From: JADMIH01 sp035274425
GTDB taxonomy: Bacteria > Chloroflexota > Chloroflexia > QHBQ01 > JADMIH01
Direction: 5' to 3'
DNA: 64,000 nt
Assembly: GCA_035274425.1 (NCBI GenBank)
Contig: DATEOC010000081.1
Span: 1-64,000, forward strand
Of this stretch, positions 8,136 through 16,672 are shown piece by piece. Position numbers and translations under genes: made by a program. Position 1 is the first letter of the stretch, and each line of letters opens with the position of its first letter. The notes below the pieces were generated by a model. That model saw only the letters and a program-made list of their open reading frames with translations. It ran no database searches and was not told the origin of the DNA.

Positions 8136-8570
8136 ATGCCCCTACGCTGCGAGAGTCCCATCACAATATGTTTCCGTACCCCGGCGGCCCAGTGTATCAT
8201 CTGTAGCCGCCACTTCTGTGCCAGTCATGGCAACGTCGAGGCGTCCGTATGCCGTCTCTGCCGCGCTGCCTATGGCCGCAAGCTGGAGGAGGAGGCCGCC
8301 CAGGCAGCCGAGATCGAGCGGCGTGAAGAGGCGGAGCGCCGCAATAACGAAGAAGGGCTGTGCGGTTGGTACGACTGCCCCAATCCCCTCTACGTCCGGT
8401 GCGAGCGATGCGGCCACTCCTATTGCCCGAAGCACGCGGGCCGGCATCGCTACAGCTATCGTTACCGCACCCGGAAGGGCGTCTACAGGCGTCAGGCCGA
8501 AGTAACCCTTTGCGACGCCTGCAAGCACTACCTCCACGACTATCGCACCGAAAAGTCCTGGCGAGATTGA
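8136..8570 (+). CDS. Double cross-brace zinc-finger protein, unknown function
   Basis: 144 residues with two copies of the same metal-ligand series. Copy 1: Cys5, 12, 20, 23, 28, His31, Cys39, 42. Copy 2: Cys76, 81, 89, 92, 97, His100, Cys126, 129. The core C-x2-C-x4-C-x2-H recalls B-box/AN1-type cross-brace fingers binding two zinc ions each. Residues 47-72 between them are a Glu/Arg-rich helix, probably a coiled coil. There is no membrane segment. The gene ends 15 nt before gpmI and likely shares its transcript. The start codon is supported only by the position of the first ligand; the ribosome site (GAAGG) is weak. Function unknown; a scaffold or nucleic-acid/protein-binding role is possible. 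Confidence 0.8.
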   Translation: MPLRCESPITICFRTPAAQCIICSRHFCASHGNVEASVCRLCRAAYGRKLEEEAAQAAEIERREEAERRNNEEGLCGWYDCPNPLYVRCERCGHSYCPKHAGRHRYSYRYRTRKGVYRRQAEVTLCDACKHYLHDYRTEKSWRD

Positions 8571-8585
8571 CCCTGGGAGTGTGGT

Positions 8586-10139
8586 ATGCCCGATAGACCG
8601 CGCCCTGTTGTACTTCTGATACTTGATGGCTGGGGGCTTGGCCCCGAAACCGAGTACAACGCAGTCGCGCTCGCCCAAACCCCCAACATGAACCAACTGT
8701 GGGAGGAGTATCCGCACACCGCGCTCAACGCATCCGAGCACGCGGTAGGCTTGCCCGGAGGGCAAATGGGCAACTCAGAGGTCGGCCACCAGAATATGGG
8801 GGCCGGCTTCGTCGTCTACCAGGACCTCACCCGCCTCGACGTTGCCATAGAGGATGGCTCATTCTTCGAGAACCCTGAGCTGGTTGGCGCGTGCGACCAT
8901 GTAAAGTCGCATGGGTCGACCCTGCACCTGCTCGGCCTGCTCGGACCAGGCGGCGTCCATAGCCACTGGGCGCACCTCTTCGCCCTCCTTGAGCTTGCGA
9001 AGCGCAGGGGCATCGAGCGTGTCGTCTATCACGCTTTCACCGACGGGCGTGATACCGCTCCGCAGAGCGGCATAGGCTACATGCAGCACGTCCTTGAGCG
9101 GATGGCCGAGATAGGCGTGGGGAAGATCGGTAGCGTATCGGGGCGTTACTACGCGATGGACCGTGATAAGCGTTGGGAGCGCGTGCAGAAGGCGTACATG
9201 GCGGTCGTGCAAGGCATCGGGCCAAAGTTCAGCGATCCGATTGAGCCATTCAGGACATCTTACGCGGCAGGCGTCAGCGACGAGTTCCTCGTGCCGGTAG
9301 TGATCGCGGGCGAAGGTGAAGAGCCTGCCCACATCAAGAGTGGAGACGCAGTCATATACTTCAACTTCCGCTCGGACCGCGGCCGCGAGCTTACCCGCGC
9401 CATCGTTGACCCCAACTTCACCGGCTTCGAGCGTGGAGTTGTGCCCCAGGACCTATACTTCGTGACCATGACGCGCTATGAGGAAGACCTGCCCGTTCAC
9501 GTCGCCTACAAGGCTATGGAAGTCGAGGTGCCGCTGGCTAAGGTGCTGAGCGACCTGGGCATGAAGCAATTCCACATCGCCGAGACCGAAAAGTATGCGC
9601 ACGTGACCTTCTTCTTCAACGGGCGTGTCGAGACGCCCTTCCCTGGAGAAGAGCGCGAGCTTGTGCCCTCGCCCAGGGTAGCGACCTACGACCTTATGCC
9701 TGAGATGAGCGCGTACGGCATCACGGATGAACTGGTGAAAAGGATAAGCTCAGGCGAATATGACTTCATCGTCGCCAATTTCGCCAATGGGGACATGGTA
9801 GGGCATAGCGGCAAGCTAGACGCGACGATCAAAGCCATAGAGGTCGTGGACTCATGCATAGGCCGCGTGCTCGAAGCGGTACGCGCCCAGCGCGGCGTGC
9901 TGCTCATCACAGCCGACCACGGCAACGCCGAACAGCTTATCGACCCTGAGACGGGCGGCCCCCACACGTTCCACACGACGAACCCTGTGCCATTCATCCT
10001 GGTGGCAGACGATGCCTCGCCTCTTCGACGTGCGAAGTTGCGCGAGGGCGGTCGCCTCTGCGACATCAGCCTCACAGTGCTTGACATAATGAACGTCAAG
10101 CCACCGTCAGCGATGGATTGCAAGTCGCTCTTGGCCTAG
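8586..10139 (+). CDS. gpmI: Phosphoglycerate mutase, cofactor-independent
   Basis: Interconverts 3- and 2-phosphoglycerate in glycolysis, using two Mn2+ ions and a phosphoserine intermediate. The 517-residue length is normal. The alkaline-phosphatase-fold metal motif LILDGWG (Asp14) and the phosphoserine motif MGNSEVGHQN (Ser64) are intact, as are FTDGRDTAPQSG, the NFRSDRGRELTRA segment and the C-terminal metal sites (NFANGDMVGHSG, TADHGNAE, HTTNPVPF). GGGAG precedes the ATG at 8586. Ends at a bidirectional terminator shared with tsaD. Confidence 0.98.
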   Translation: MPDRPRPVVLLILDGWGLGPETEYNAVALAQTPNMNQLWEEYPHTALNASEHAVGLPGGQMGNSEVGHQNMGAGFVVYQDLTRLDVAIEDGSFFENPELVGACDHVKSHGSTLHLLGLLGPGGVHSHWAHLFALLELAKRRGIERVVYHAFTDGRDTAPQSGIGYMQHVLERMAEIGVGKIGSVSGRYYAMDRDKRWERVQKAYMAVVQGIGPKFSDPIEPFRTSYAAGVSDEFLVPVVIAGEGEEPAHIKSGDAVIYFNFRSDRGRELTRAIVDPNFTGFERGVVPQDLYFVTMTRYEEDLPVHVAYKAMEVEVPLAKVLSDLGMKQFHIAETEKYAHVTFFFNGRVETPFPGEERELVPSPRVATYDLMPEMSAYGITDELVKRISSGEYDFIVANFANGDMVGHSGKLDATIKAIEVVDSCIGRVLEAVRAQRGVLLITADHGNAEQLIDPETGGPHTFHTTNPVPFILVADDASPLRRAKLREGGRLCDISLTVLDIMNVKPPSAMDCKSLLA

Positions 10140-10164
10140 GCTGCTGCATAAAGAGGGGAATCTT

Positions 10165-10210
10165 CTTTTCTTCCAATTATTGACCTGCAGGTCAATAATT
10201 GGAAGAAAAG
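10165..10210. terminator. Bidirectional terminator, 46-nt perfect palindrome
   Basis: A 23-bp self-complementary sequence centred on CCTGCAGG, between the convergent gpmI and tsaD genes. The A/T-rich outer arms supply a T-run in both directions. Confidence 0.85.
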
Positions 10211-10220
10211 GAAACACGTT

Positions 10221-11462
10221 TCACACGTACCGTGCGTTCGGCTCAATGTCGAGGCTAAGGTCTTTTTGCACCGAGTCGGCATAGCGGTAGAAAGCGGCGG
10301 CGGCAATCATCGCCGCGTTGTCTGTGCAGAGTATAAGCGGGGGATACCTGAAGGGGATGGTGAGACGCTCGCCGAGCCTCTCACGCAGGGCGCTATTCGC
10401 CGCCACGCCCCCCGCGACGAGCACCTCGCGCACGCCGAAGGCCGTTGCGGCTTCCAATGTTTTCTCCACGAGCATATCGACAACGGCAGCCTGAAATGAC
10501 GCCGCGAGGTCTGCTACAGGCAATTCTTGCTCCGCCTCGTTGCTCACCTTCTGATCACCTTCTGCCGCCCCATCTGATCCTTCCAATGCCAGACCTGGGC
10601 GCGTCGTGTACGACTTCTCGGCCAGTTCAGAGGCTGCCCGCTCACCATTCTGCCCTGCGGTTTCTGGCCTTGCTTCTTTAGAAGGTGCGTCGTGATTAGG
10701 CTTGGTTTTTGAGCCGGTATCCTGTTGCTGCCAGGGCTGGCCTTTTCTTGCTGAGCCGCCGTACTCCTGCACCTTGCGGAGCAGCGCAGTCTTGACGCCG
10801 CTGAAGGAGAAGTCGTACTCCCCCTTGAGGCGCGCCCTGGGGAAGCTGAAGCGTCCTGGGTCGCCACTCCCTGCGGCCTTTTGGATAGCGGGGCCTCCTG
10901 GGTAGCCGAGGCCAAGTATGCGCGCGGCCTTGTCGAATGCCTCGCCCGCCGCGTCGTCAACAGTCTTCCCCAGGAGACGATATTCGCCATGTCCCGTCAT
11001 CAGCACAAGCTCTGTATGCCCGCCCGACACTACCAGGCACAGCACAGGAAAGACCGGCTCTGCAACGCTCTTGCCTGCCGCCGCGTCTCCCTCCGGCACG
11101 AGCCAGTTAGAATAAATATGCCCTTCCATGTGGTTCACCGCGACGAGCGGCTTCATGCGGGCGAATGCGACAGCTTTACCCGCGTTGATGCCCACCAGCA
11201 GAGCAGGTGCCAGTCCCGGCCCTTTCGTCACCGCGATAGCGTCAATCGTCGCCCAGGTCGCGCCTGCCCGCGATAGCGCCTCTTCCATGACCGGCACGAT
11301 GGTCACGACGTGCTGGCGCGATGCAAGCTCAGGCACTACGCCTCCGTACTTGCTGTGGAGGGCGATCTGGGAAGCGACGACATTCGAGGCGATGTGCCTG
11401 CCATCTCTCACGATAGCGACGGCAGTTTCATCACACGATGTTTCGATGGCGAGGATGTTCAT
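10221..11462 (-). CDS. tsaD: tRNA t6A threonylcarbamoyltransferase TsaD, with large insertion
   Basis: Transfers the threonylcarbamoyl group to A37 of ANN-decoding tRNAs, acting with TsaB and TsaE. The ASKHA fold is intact: LAIETSCDETAVAIV, the metal-binding HMEGH at residues 111-115, VSGGHTELVLM, DDAAGEAFDKAARILGLGYPGGP and VLVAGGVAANSALRERL. The family is about 340 residues; this one is 413 because residues ~236-310, after FSFSGVKTALLRKVQEY, are a Gln/Ser/Glu/Lys-rich insertion with no fold signature. It lies where the family has a short surface loop, so activity is probably kept. Last gene of the minus-strand operon, 2 nt after rimI. Confidence 0.96.
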   Translation of the reverse strand: MNILAIETSCDETAVAIVRDGRHIASNVVASQIALHSKYGGVVPELASRQHVVTIVPVMEEALSRAGATWATIDAIAVTKGPGLAPALLVGINAGKAVAFARMKPLVAVNHMEGHIYSNWLVPEGDAAAGKSVAEPVFPVLCLVVSGGHTELVLMTGHGEYRLLGKTVDDAAGEAFDKAARILGLGYPGGPAIQKAAGSGDPGRFSFPRARLKGEYDFSFSGVKTALLRKVQEYGGSARKGQPWQQQDTGSKTKPNHDAPSKEARPETAGQNGERAASELAEKSYTTRPGLALEGSDGAAEGDQKVSNEAEQELPVADLAASFQAAVVDMLVEKTLEAATAFGVREVLVAGGVAANSALRERLGERLTIPFRYPPLILCTDNAAMIAAAAFYRYADSVQKDLSLDIEPNARYV

Positions 11463-11464
11463 GG

Positions 11465-12232
11465 TTACTGTAACTTACTCGTATCGACGGGATGAGAGGG
11501 GGGCCGCCGTTGGGTGAAACTGGAGCGCAGGCGCTCCGCAAGCTGGGCGCGCACTTTCGAGAGGCGATGCTGGAACTGGGGTGAAGTGACCGGCTCGCTC
11601 CACATGATATAGGCGTCCTCGCCGTTATCGCTGTAGTAGCGCCGCCTCAGCCCGGCGATGTCGAGTCCGAACTTGCGGTAGAGGGCCTGTGCCCCGGTAT
11701 TCGACACCCTAACTTCGAGCGTAACGCGCAATGCGTTTAGCTCTGCGGCGAGGTCGGCCAGTCCCAGGAAGAGCAGTTCGCCTGCTCCTTGCCCCCGATG
11801 GTCGGGATGGACGCCGATGGTCGTAACGTGAGCCTCGTCAACCATGAGCCACAGCCCCGCATATCCGACCACCGGGAAGCGCGCATGGTTACGGTCTATC
11901 TCAGGCAACCTGTTTGCGGCAGGCCTGCGCCAGGGGAGTAAGGTGTCAAGCCAGCTACGTCCACTCCGCCCGCCATCCATCTCGTGCCCGTTCGATGTGT
12001 GGAGCATCGGATGGTCGAGAGCCGTAAGGTTCTGCTCGTTAGGTAGCTGGAGTCCTAGCGCGGGAGCATCTTCCGGGGGGATGAATCGGACAACGATGTA
12101 TCTGTTGGTGTCGGGAGTCTTCAACTCGCGCTTGTATGCAGAGGTAGGCCAGGGCATGCTGAAGCATAGCCGCTCGATGGCGGCCACCTGTGTGATGTCT
12201 TCAGCAGTCATGTTCTCTAGTATGTACGGCAC
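11465..12232 (-). CDS. rimI: Ribosomal-protein/TsaD-linked N-acetyltransferase RimI
   Basis: GNAT-fold acetyltransferase, classically acetylating the N terminus of ribosomal protein S18. The acetyl-CoA loop is TIGVHPDHRGQGAGELLF, followed by LEVRVSNTGAQALYRKFGL and the C-terminal RRYYSDNGEDAYIMW. The family is ~150 residues; this one has 255, with a ~60-residue loop after YIVVRF (around residues 50-112) and a 35-residue C-terminal tail. Lies between tsaB and tsaD, as in many bacteria. The extra loop, like that of TsaD, looks disordered and hydrophilic. Confidence 0.9.
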   Translation of the reverse strand: MPYILENMTAEDITQVAAIERLCFSMPWPTSAYKRELKTPDTNRYIVVRFIPPEDAPALGLQLPNEQNLTALDHPMLHTSNGHEMDGGRSGRSWLDTLLPWRRPAANRLPEIDRNHARFPVVGYAGLWLMVDEAHVTTIGVHPDHRGQGAGELLFLGLADLAAELNALRVTLEVRVSNTGAQALYRKFGLDIAGLRRRYYSDNGEDAYIMWSEPVTSPQFQHRLSKVRAQLAERLRSSFTQRRPPSHPVDTSKLQ

Positions 12233-12243
12233 TTCTTAACCTT

Positions 12244-12942
12244 CTACGAGCTCACCGCGACCTGCTCTGCCTGCGGAATATGGATCGCCTGCAAGGTAGC
12301 AGGATCATCCCTTTCGCCCCGGTCTGCCCTCTGCAATGCCAGCTCCGCCATGTACCCGGCGCGCCTGAGTGACGCCGCGGGAGGGGACACCGATGCCTGC
12401 ACTCCCATTACCTCTTTTATAACCGTAAGCGTCTCGTCTGACAATTCTCCGCAAAAGAGAGTGGCGAGATTGCTCTCGTACTCCTTCACGCTCGCAGCCA
12501 TTTCCGATGCCGTGCTGTTGGCGTAAGGAGTGAGCCTGCGCCACTGCGTGCCCCTGGTCCGATAGAGCGCCCACGCCAGCCGGCTGCGCCCCATGCTCAA
12601 TACGGCGCATACCTGGGCTGCCGTAACGGCGACATGGCTGTACGCCAGCACGTCGAGACTTGGAACTCCCCACAAGGGAACCTCCAGGGAGTAAGCAAGG
12701 CTCTTGGCCGTGCTTATCCCTATCCTCACGCCGCTGAACGACCCAGGTCCCGTAGCGACGGCGACGCCATCGAGGTCGTGGGTCGTAACGTCAAGCAACG
12801 TCATCAGCCGCTGAATATTGGGCAGGAGTTGCACCGTCTGCTGTCTGCCTGATAGCCAGCTTTGCTCACCAACTATCCCCTCGCCCCGTTTGTAAAGTGC
12901 GATGCTTGCGGTATCGGTTGATGTGTCGAGTGCTAAAATCAT
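12244..12942 (-). CDS. tsaB: tRNA t6A biosynthesis protein TsaB
   Basis: Pseudo-enzyme partner of TsaD in the threonylcarbamoyl transfer complex. The N-terminal ASKHA half is typical (MILALDTSTDTASIAL, GVAVATGPGSFSGVRIGIS, WGVPSLDVLAY), and the C-terminal half is degenerate, as expected. Length 232 is normal. The start codon directly follows a repeat array rather than a recognisable ribosome site, so translation may depend on upstream tsaE translation or a leaderless mRNA. Ends 11 nt before rimI. Confidence 0.95.
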   Translation of the reverse strand: MILALDTSTDTASIALYKRGEGIVGEQSWLSGRQQTVQLLPNIQRLMTLLDVTTHDLDGVAVATGPGSFSGVRIGISTAKSLAYSLEVPLWGVPSLDVLAYSHVAVTAAQVCAVLSMGRSRLAWALYRTRGTQWRRLTPYANSTASEMAASVKEYESNLATLFCGELSDETLTVIKEVMGVQASVSPPAASLRRAGYMAELALQRADRGERDDPATLQAIHIPQAEQVAVSS

Positions 12943-12945
12943 GTA

Positions 12946-13001
12946 GTCAGGGGTCAGGGGTTAGGAGCTAGAAGCAGAATTATTCTGACCCCTAATCTCT
13001 C
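12946..13001. repeat. Heptanucleotide inverted pair
   Basis: TCAGGGG/TTAGGAG units face a complementary GACCCCTAA unit 20 nt away, forming a hairpin in the tsaE-tsaB spacer. Confidence 0.7.
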
Positions 13002-13005
13002 GTTC

Positions 13006-13533
13006 TCAAAGCCCATACGCCGATTTCGTAAAACTTTCCATAAGCGTTTTGTAGCGTGTGCCCTCGCTGAAAAAGCGCAGGGTACGTTTCGTCTCGTTGA
13101 GATGCGAAAAACGGACCACCAGGGCCTCGTCGGGGAGCCAGGGGGATGCCTCATCAGGCCACTCTATCACCGTAATCCCCTCGCCGTCCAGGTAATCATC
13201 GAGGCCGAGGGTGGCTACCTGCTCGACCCCTTCCAGCCTGTAGAGGTCCATATGGTTCAGGACAGCTTGCTCCCCTCGGTATTCATTTATCAAAGTAAAG
13301 GTAGGCGAGTTCACGTAGCGGCTCTCGATGCCCATACCCTGTGCTATCCCCTGGGTGAAGGTGGTCTTGCCCGTCCCGAATTCGCCCTCTAGAAGCACGA
13401 GGTCGCCATCCCGGAGGAGCGCTCCCAGGTGTGCTCCTAAGCGGCGCGTCTGCTCGGCACCGTGGCTCACTATATCTAAATCTGGTATCGCGCTCGCTCT
13501 GAGCGGCGCTCGTAGTTCCTGTTCCAAATTCAC
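13006..13533 (-). CDS. tsaE: tRNA t6A biosynthesis ATPase TsaE
   Basis: P-loop ATPase that resets the TsaB-TsaD complex. Walker A is LEGEFGTGKTTFTQGIAQ at about residues 48-65, followed by SPTFTLINEY and the acidic HMDLYRLEG, then the family's GITVIEWPD. The start is GTG at 13533. Length 175 is slightly long, with about 25 extra N-terminal residues. First gene of the t6A cluster, separated from tsaB by a repeat pair. Confidence 0.95.
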   Translation of the reverse strand: MNLEQELRAPLRASAIPDLDIVSHGAEQTRRLGAHLGALLRDGDLVLLEGEFGTGKTTFTQGIAQGMGIESRYVNSPTFTLINEYRGEQAVLNHMDLYRLEGVEQVATLGLDDYLDGEGITVIEWPDEASPWLPDEALVVRFSHLNETKRTLRFFSEGTRYKTLMESFTKSAYGL

Positions 13534-13553
13534 AAGCTGTTACATATAAGACT

Positions 13554-14744
13554 TCATGCTCGCCGCGCCACGCCGCGCACTTTCCGGTTCCGGTGAGACA
13601 GCGCTTTGCGATAGACCTGGAGAGTCTCTTCGGCGGCTCGTTGCCAGTTGAACTTTTGCGCCTGGCGCAGACCCCTGGCGGCAAGCTCTTGCGCTATCGC
13701 CCGATTGTTCAGGAGGTCCATGAAGGCCGTCGCCCAGCCGGCTGCATCTTCAGGGTTGAGGAGCAGACCCGCGTCACCCACGACCTCCGGCAGCGCAGAG
13801 GTGTTTGAGACCACCACCGGGGTGCCGCAAGACATAGCTTCGAGCGGCGGCAGGCCGAACCCTTCGTAGAGCGACGGGTAAGCGAAAACGTCAGCTACAT
13901 TATACCATAGGGGTAGCTCCTCGTCAGGCACGCGCCCCAGGAAGCGCACGCGGTCCGTGCCCGTCAGCCCCAGGCGCTCGGCTGTGGCGAATATCTCGTC
14001 ATAATACCACCCCTTGCTCCCCCCTATAATTAGCTTCACGTCCGCGTATTCGGGGCGCGCCTCTATCTCTTTGAAGGCGTCGAGTAATAACGTAATGTTC
14101 TTACGCGGCTCAAGCGTGCCCAGGTAGAGGATGGTGCGCCCGGAAAGATCGTGCTGCTGGCGGAAATGCTCGATTTCCTCTGACGGCAGTGGGATGAACT
14201 GCTCACCCACCCCGTTGTGGATTGTCGTCACGCGGCACGGGGAGACACCCAGCATCTCTATAGCATCCTGGCGCGTCGCCTCCGACACTGCGATGATATG
14301 CCTCGCGTGCTTAGCTGACCACCTACTCATAGCTCGAAGGTAGAACTGCTTGGCTGGGTGATAGCTCTTCGGGTAGCGCAGGAATATCAGGTCGTGGATG
14401 GTAATTACGACAGGGCACGGGCTGATGAACGGGCGCACGCTCACGGGGCAGTGTAGCAGATCGAGCTTCATGCGTGCAGCAGCGAAAGGGAGCACCAATT
14501 GCTCCCACGCGATACGCACAGGCGCTCGCCCCGTCGGGAAGCGGCTCCGCGACAGCTTCAGGTTACGTGGCATATTAGCCGTGACGTCGGGCGGGATATC
14601 GCCATTCCCCACGAAGGCGACGAAGCTCGCGGTAGGGTCGGTCCTGGGCAGGGTAGTCACTAGCTCGTAGATGTGGCGGCTGAGGCCAGCCTGACGGTAG
14701 TTCTCGGTAAAGGCGAGGAGGTGCGCGTTGATGCCTATCTTCAT
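13554..14744 (-). CDS. Glycosyltransferase family 4 (mannosyltransferase-like)
   Basis: 396-residue GT-B enzyme. N terminus MKIGINAHLLAF with the Gly-rich GLSRHIYELV. Acceptor-side H-x-H region (ITIHDLIFLRYP). C-terminal donor site with YLGTLEPRKNITLLLDAF, FLGRVPDEELPLWYN and EGFGLPPLEAMSCGTPVV carrying the E-x7-E. Donor is probably GDP-mannose or another NDP-sugar; acceptor unknown. An ATG three codons upstream is possible, but TATAAT lies only 7 nt before the ATG at 14744, so that ATG is probably the first codon of a leaderless mRNA. Confidence 0.9.
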   Translation of the reverse strand: MKIGINAHLLAFTENYRQAGLSRHIYELVTTLPRTDPTASFVAFVGNGDIPPDVTANMPRNLKLSRSRFPTGRAPVRIAWEQLVLPFAAARMKLDLLHCPVSVRPFISPCPVVITIHDLIFLRYPKSYHPAKQFYLRAMSRWSAKHARHIIAVSEATRQDAIEMLGVSPCRVTTIHNGVGEQFIPLPSEEIEHFRQQHDLSGRTILYLGTLEPRKNITLLLDAFKEIEARPEYADVKLIIGGSKGWYYDEIFATAERLGLTGTDRVRFLGRVPDEELPLWYNVADVFAYPSLYEGFGLPPLEAMSCGTPVVVSNTSALPEVVGDAGLLLNPEDAAGWATAFMDLLNNRAIAQELAARGLRQAQKFNWQRAAEETLQVYRKALSHRNRKVRGVARRA

Positions 14745-14751
14745 GAGGGAC

Positions 14752-14757
14752 ATTATA
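14752..14757 (-). promoter_or_regulatory. -10 box giving a leaderless mRNA
   Basis: Perfect TATAAT on the minus strand, 7 nt before ATG 14744. Transcription would start at about the start codon. Confidence 0.55.
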
Positions 14758-14761
14758 CCTT

Positions 14762-14797
14762 AGACGATGGACGACAGACGACGGACGACGGACGACT
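14762..14797. repeat. Heptanucleotide array
   Basis: GACGACG/GACGATG-type units with 7-nt period, upstream of the glycosyltransferase promoter. The rest of the 322-nt space up to the tRNA holds a hairpin and the tRNA promoter. Confidence 0.75.
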
Positions 14798-14940
14798 CTC
14801 GCCTTTTACTCATCACCATTTGTCGGCTTGCTAGCGATTTCTTTGCAGCCTTGCGTGAGGCTCAAACTAAGCTTCCCACCTTAAGAGGGGTCTATGTGAA
14901 GATAAGATTCAGTCAGCATCAGAAGCCCTATGCTCCCGAT

Positions 14941-14984
14941 AACCTAACCTCCGATAGGGATTCCTTAACGTCGGAGGTTAGGTT
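14941..14984. terminator. Hairpin upstream of the tRNA promoter
   Basis: Perfect 14-bp stem (AACCTAACCTCCGA with its complement), 16-nt loop. It overlaps the start of the tRNA promoter region. No T-run follows, so its role as a terminator is uncertain. Confidence 0.45.
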
Positions 14985-14986
14985 GC

Positions 14987-15015
14987 TTGACGTGAATATC
15001 CCCATGCAGTATAAT
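14987..15015 (+). promoter_or_regulatory. tRNA-Ala promoter
   Basis: TTGACG at 14987 and TATAAT at 15010 with 17-nt spacing, a near-consensus housekeeping sigma promoter. Transcription would start near 15022, 45 nt before the tRNA. Confidence 0.85.
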
Positions 15016-15066
15016 TGTCTATGCTTGGTCGTGCGCCTGTCTAACAGGCTCGTAATCAAGCGACAT

Positions 15067-15139
15067 GGGGATGTAGCTCAGTTGGGAGAGCATCACACTG
15101 GCAGTGTGAGGGTCTGGGGTTCGAGTCCCCACATCTCCA
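15067..15139 (+). tRNA. tRNA-Ala (anticodon GGC)
   Basis: 73 nt with all four arms. Acceptor GGGGATG/CATCTCC contains the G3-U70 wobble that identifies alanine tRNAs. D arm GCTC...GAGC, anticodon stem TCACA/TGTGA with loop CTGGCAG, giving anticodon GGC for codon GCC. T arm TGGGG-TTCGAGT-CCCCA. Discriminator A at 15139; CCA is not encoded. Stands alone with its own promoter and terminator. Confidence 0.97.
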
Positions 15140-15170
15140 CTCTAATATTTTCTAAATCAGATATATAAAT

Positions 15171-15200
15171 GCCCCTGTTCTAATCCACAGGGGCTTGTTT
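15171..15200 (+). terminator. tRNA terminator
   Basis: GCCCCTGT/ACAGGGGC 8-bp stem with 8-nt loop, followed by TTGTTT, 32 nt after the tRNA. Confidence 0.85.
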
Positions 15201-15394
15201 CTATGTTTGGGACAACGGTTTTTACGACAATTGGGATTATTTACTACGGCTGAGTTCTTATACATGGGTACATAAGCAATCCCAGCATTCCTTCGTTACC
15301 TATGGACTCAATGGCGCTTAGGGGACGGGCAGTTCCACCCCTCGCCTGTGCCGCAACGGCTACCGCTAGCCGTGAAATGGAAGGATGTACTTCA

Positions 15395-16174
15395 ATGTCT
15401 GGGAAAGAAAAACGTATTATCGTCACTATTGCGGTTTTAGAAGTTTTCTCAGGCATATCGCTGAATGTTGTAGCGAATCTACTTGGCGTTGATAAGTCAT
15501 TGTTGTGGCTTTTTATATCAGCAGTTATTGTATTCAATCTATTACTGTATGGTATCAGAATTCGCTGGGCAGCAGTAGGAAGTCCACAACCTAACCCCAA
15601 GGTGGAAGCTTCTCTCAAAATTTGCTATGCAGATGAGTTGACATACCTGCGATTGAAGGTAGACAATTATGATGCGAGTATAGTGCTGCACAGACTTCGA
15701 GTCAGAATGGTAATTAGGAATACATCGCGGTGCTGGCCGTTTATAGATGAATTCGACTATTACCGGAACTATGAGTATCCTAATGGCTTACCAACCGTGC
15801 CAGCGAGTAGCTCTATATCAATTGATACGGAAAAAGACCTGGATGTGTCCATTTTGCGAGCGGGCTGGAAGTATTTAAGTGCCGTCATTCCAGGTAGTTA
15901 TTACCCCTCCAATGGACCAGCTCGTATTATGCGGCCCGCTGGTTTTCCTTATAACTTTACAATCCGCCCATATGATTCTCCGCCCAGCCGGCCGTTACAG
16001 GTAGATATAACTATTAGGTATGCCCTCAGTGCGGTTGGTGAACCACCAAAGCCGAAACACGAACGCTGGCTGCTGTATCCTAATTGGAGGGAAGAACGGC
16101 AGAGAATAATCTGGGGCAAAACAAAAAGGAAGCCTGGTTATATTATGATCACCGAAGACCAGGACAGTTTATGA
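15395..16174 (+). CDS. Hypothetical two-helix membrane protein
   Basis: 259 residues from the ATG at 15395 (GGAAGG upstream); the frame is open to 15302, so an earlier start is possible. Two hydrophobic helices near residues 9-32 and 37-57 would form a hairpin in the membrane. The rest, rich in aromatic residues and Arg, has a mostly beta-like pattern and probably lies in the cytosol. No recognised domain. It is clearly richer in A+T than its neighbours and has no operon partner, which suggests horizontal acquisition. Confidence 0.65.
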   Translation: MSGKEKRIIVTIAVLEVFSGISLNVVANLLGVDKSLLWLFISAVIVFNLLLYGIRIRWAAVGSPQPNPKVEASLKICYADELTYLRLKVDNYDASIVLHRLRVRMVIRNTSRCWPFIDEFDYYRNYEYPNGLPTVPASSSISIDTEKDLDVSILRAGWKYLSAVIPGSYYPSNGPARIMRPAGFPYNFTIRPYDSPPSRPLQVDITIRYALSAVGEPPKPKHERWLLYPNWREERQRIIWGKTKRKPGYIMITEDQDSL

Positions 16175-16274
16175 ACTGCTTCGACCTCTTTGCAAACTGA
16201 TATTGCTTCCGCAGGCTGAAAAACAAAACTTCTTCATCTACTATGATACATGCGCCCTCAGACAGTGGACTGCG

Positions 16275-16643
16275 CTAATTCGTGCCAACCCTTCTCGCAA
16301 TCGCAGAAACCCTCCCAATCAGCATATCTAGGTCAAACGGCTTCGACAGATAGCTCGCAGCCTCGGCAGTCGATCCACGTTGCGCTGCATCTTTAGCGGC
16401 AGTGACGACGATGATGGGTGCACGCTGGTCATATCGCTCGCGGTAGAGCTTCGCGAATTCCCAACCGTCTATGCCCGGCATCTTCATGTCCAGGAGAATG
16501 ATGTCGGGGTGCTGCCGGTCTATCTGCTCCAGTGCCGCCTCTCCATCTGACGCCTGATCGACCTGGTAGCCCTCGTCGCCCAGTGCATAGGCAATAAGCT
16601 CACGAATGCTCAGATCGTCGTCAATCACAAGAACGCGAGTCAT
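16275..16643 (-). CDS. Single-domain response regulator
   Basis: 122-residue CheY-like receiver with no output domain. Acidic pocket VIDDD at residues 7-10, phospho-acceptor Asp52 in DIILLDMKMPGIDG, switch Thr in VVTAAKD and Lys in YLSKPFDLD. It is 29 nt downstream of the MEDS histidine kinase and is almost certainly its phosphotransfer partner. Output would be by protein-protein contact. Confidence 0.93.
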   Translation of the reverse strand: MTRVLVIDDDLSIRELIAYALGDEGYQVDQASDGEAALEQIDRQHPDIILLDMKMPGIDGWEFAKLYRERYDQRAPIIVVTAAKDAAQRGSTAEAASYLSKPFDLDMLIGRVSAIARRVGTN

Positions 16644-16672
16644 ATTCGCAAGTCCAGGGCTACCAGCCTTTA

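Noticed and set aside
14767..15168. 133-codon plus-strand frame
   Set aside because: It runs through a heptanucleotide array, the tRNA promoter and the tRNA-Ala gene itself.
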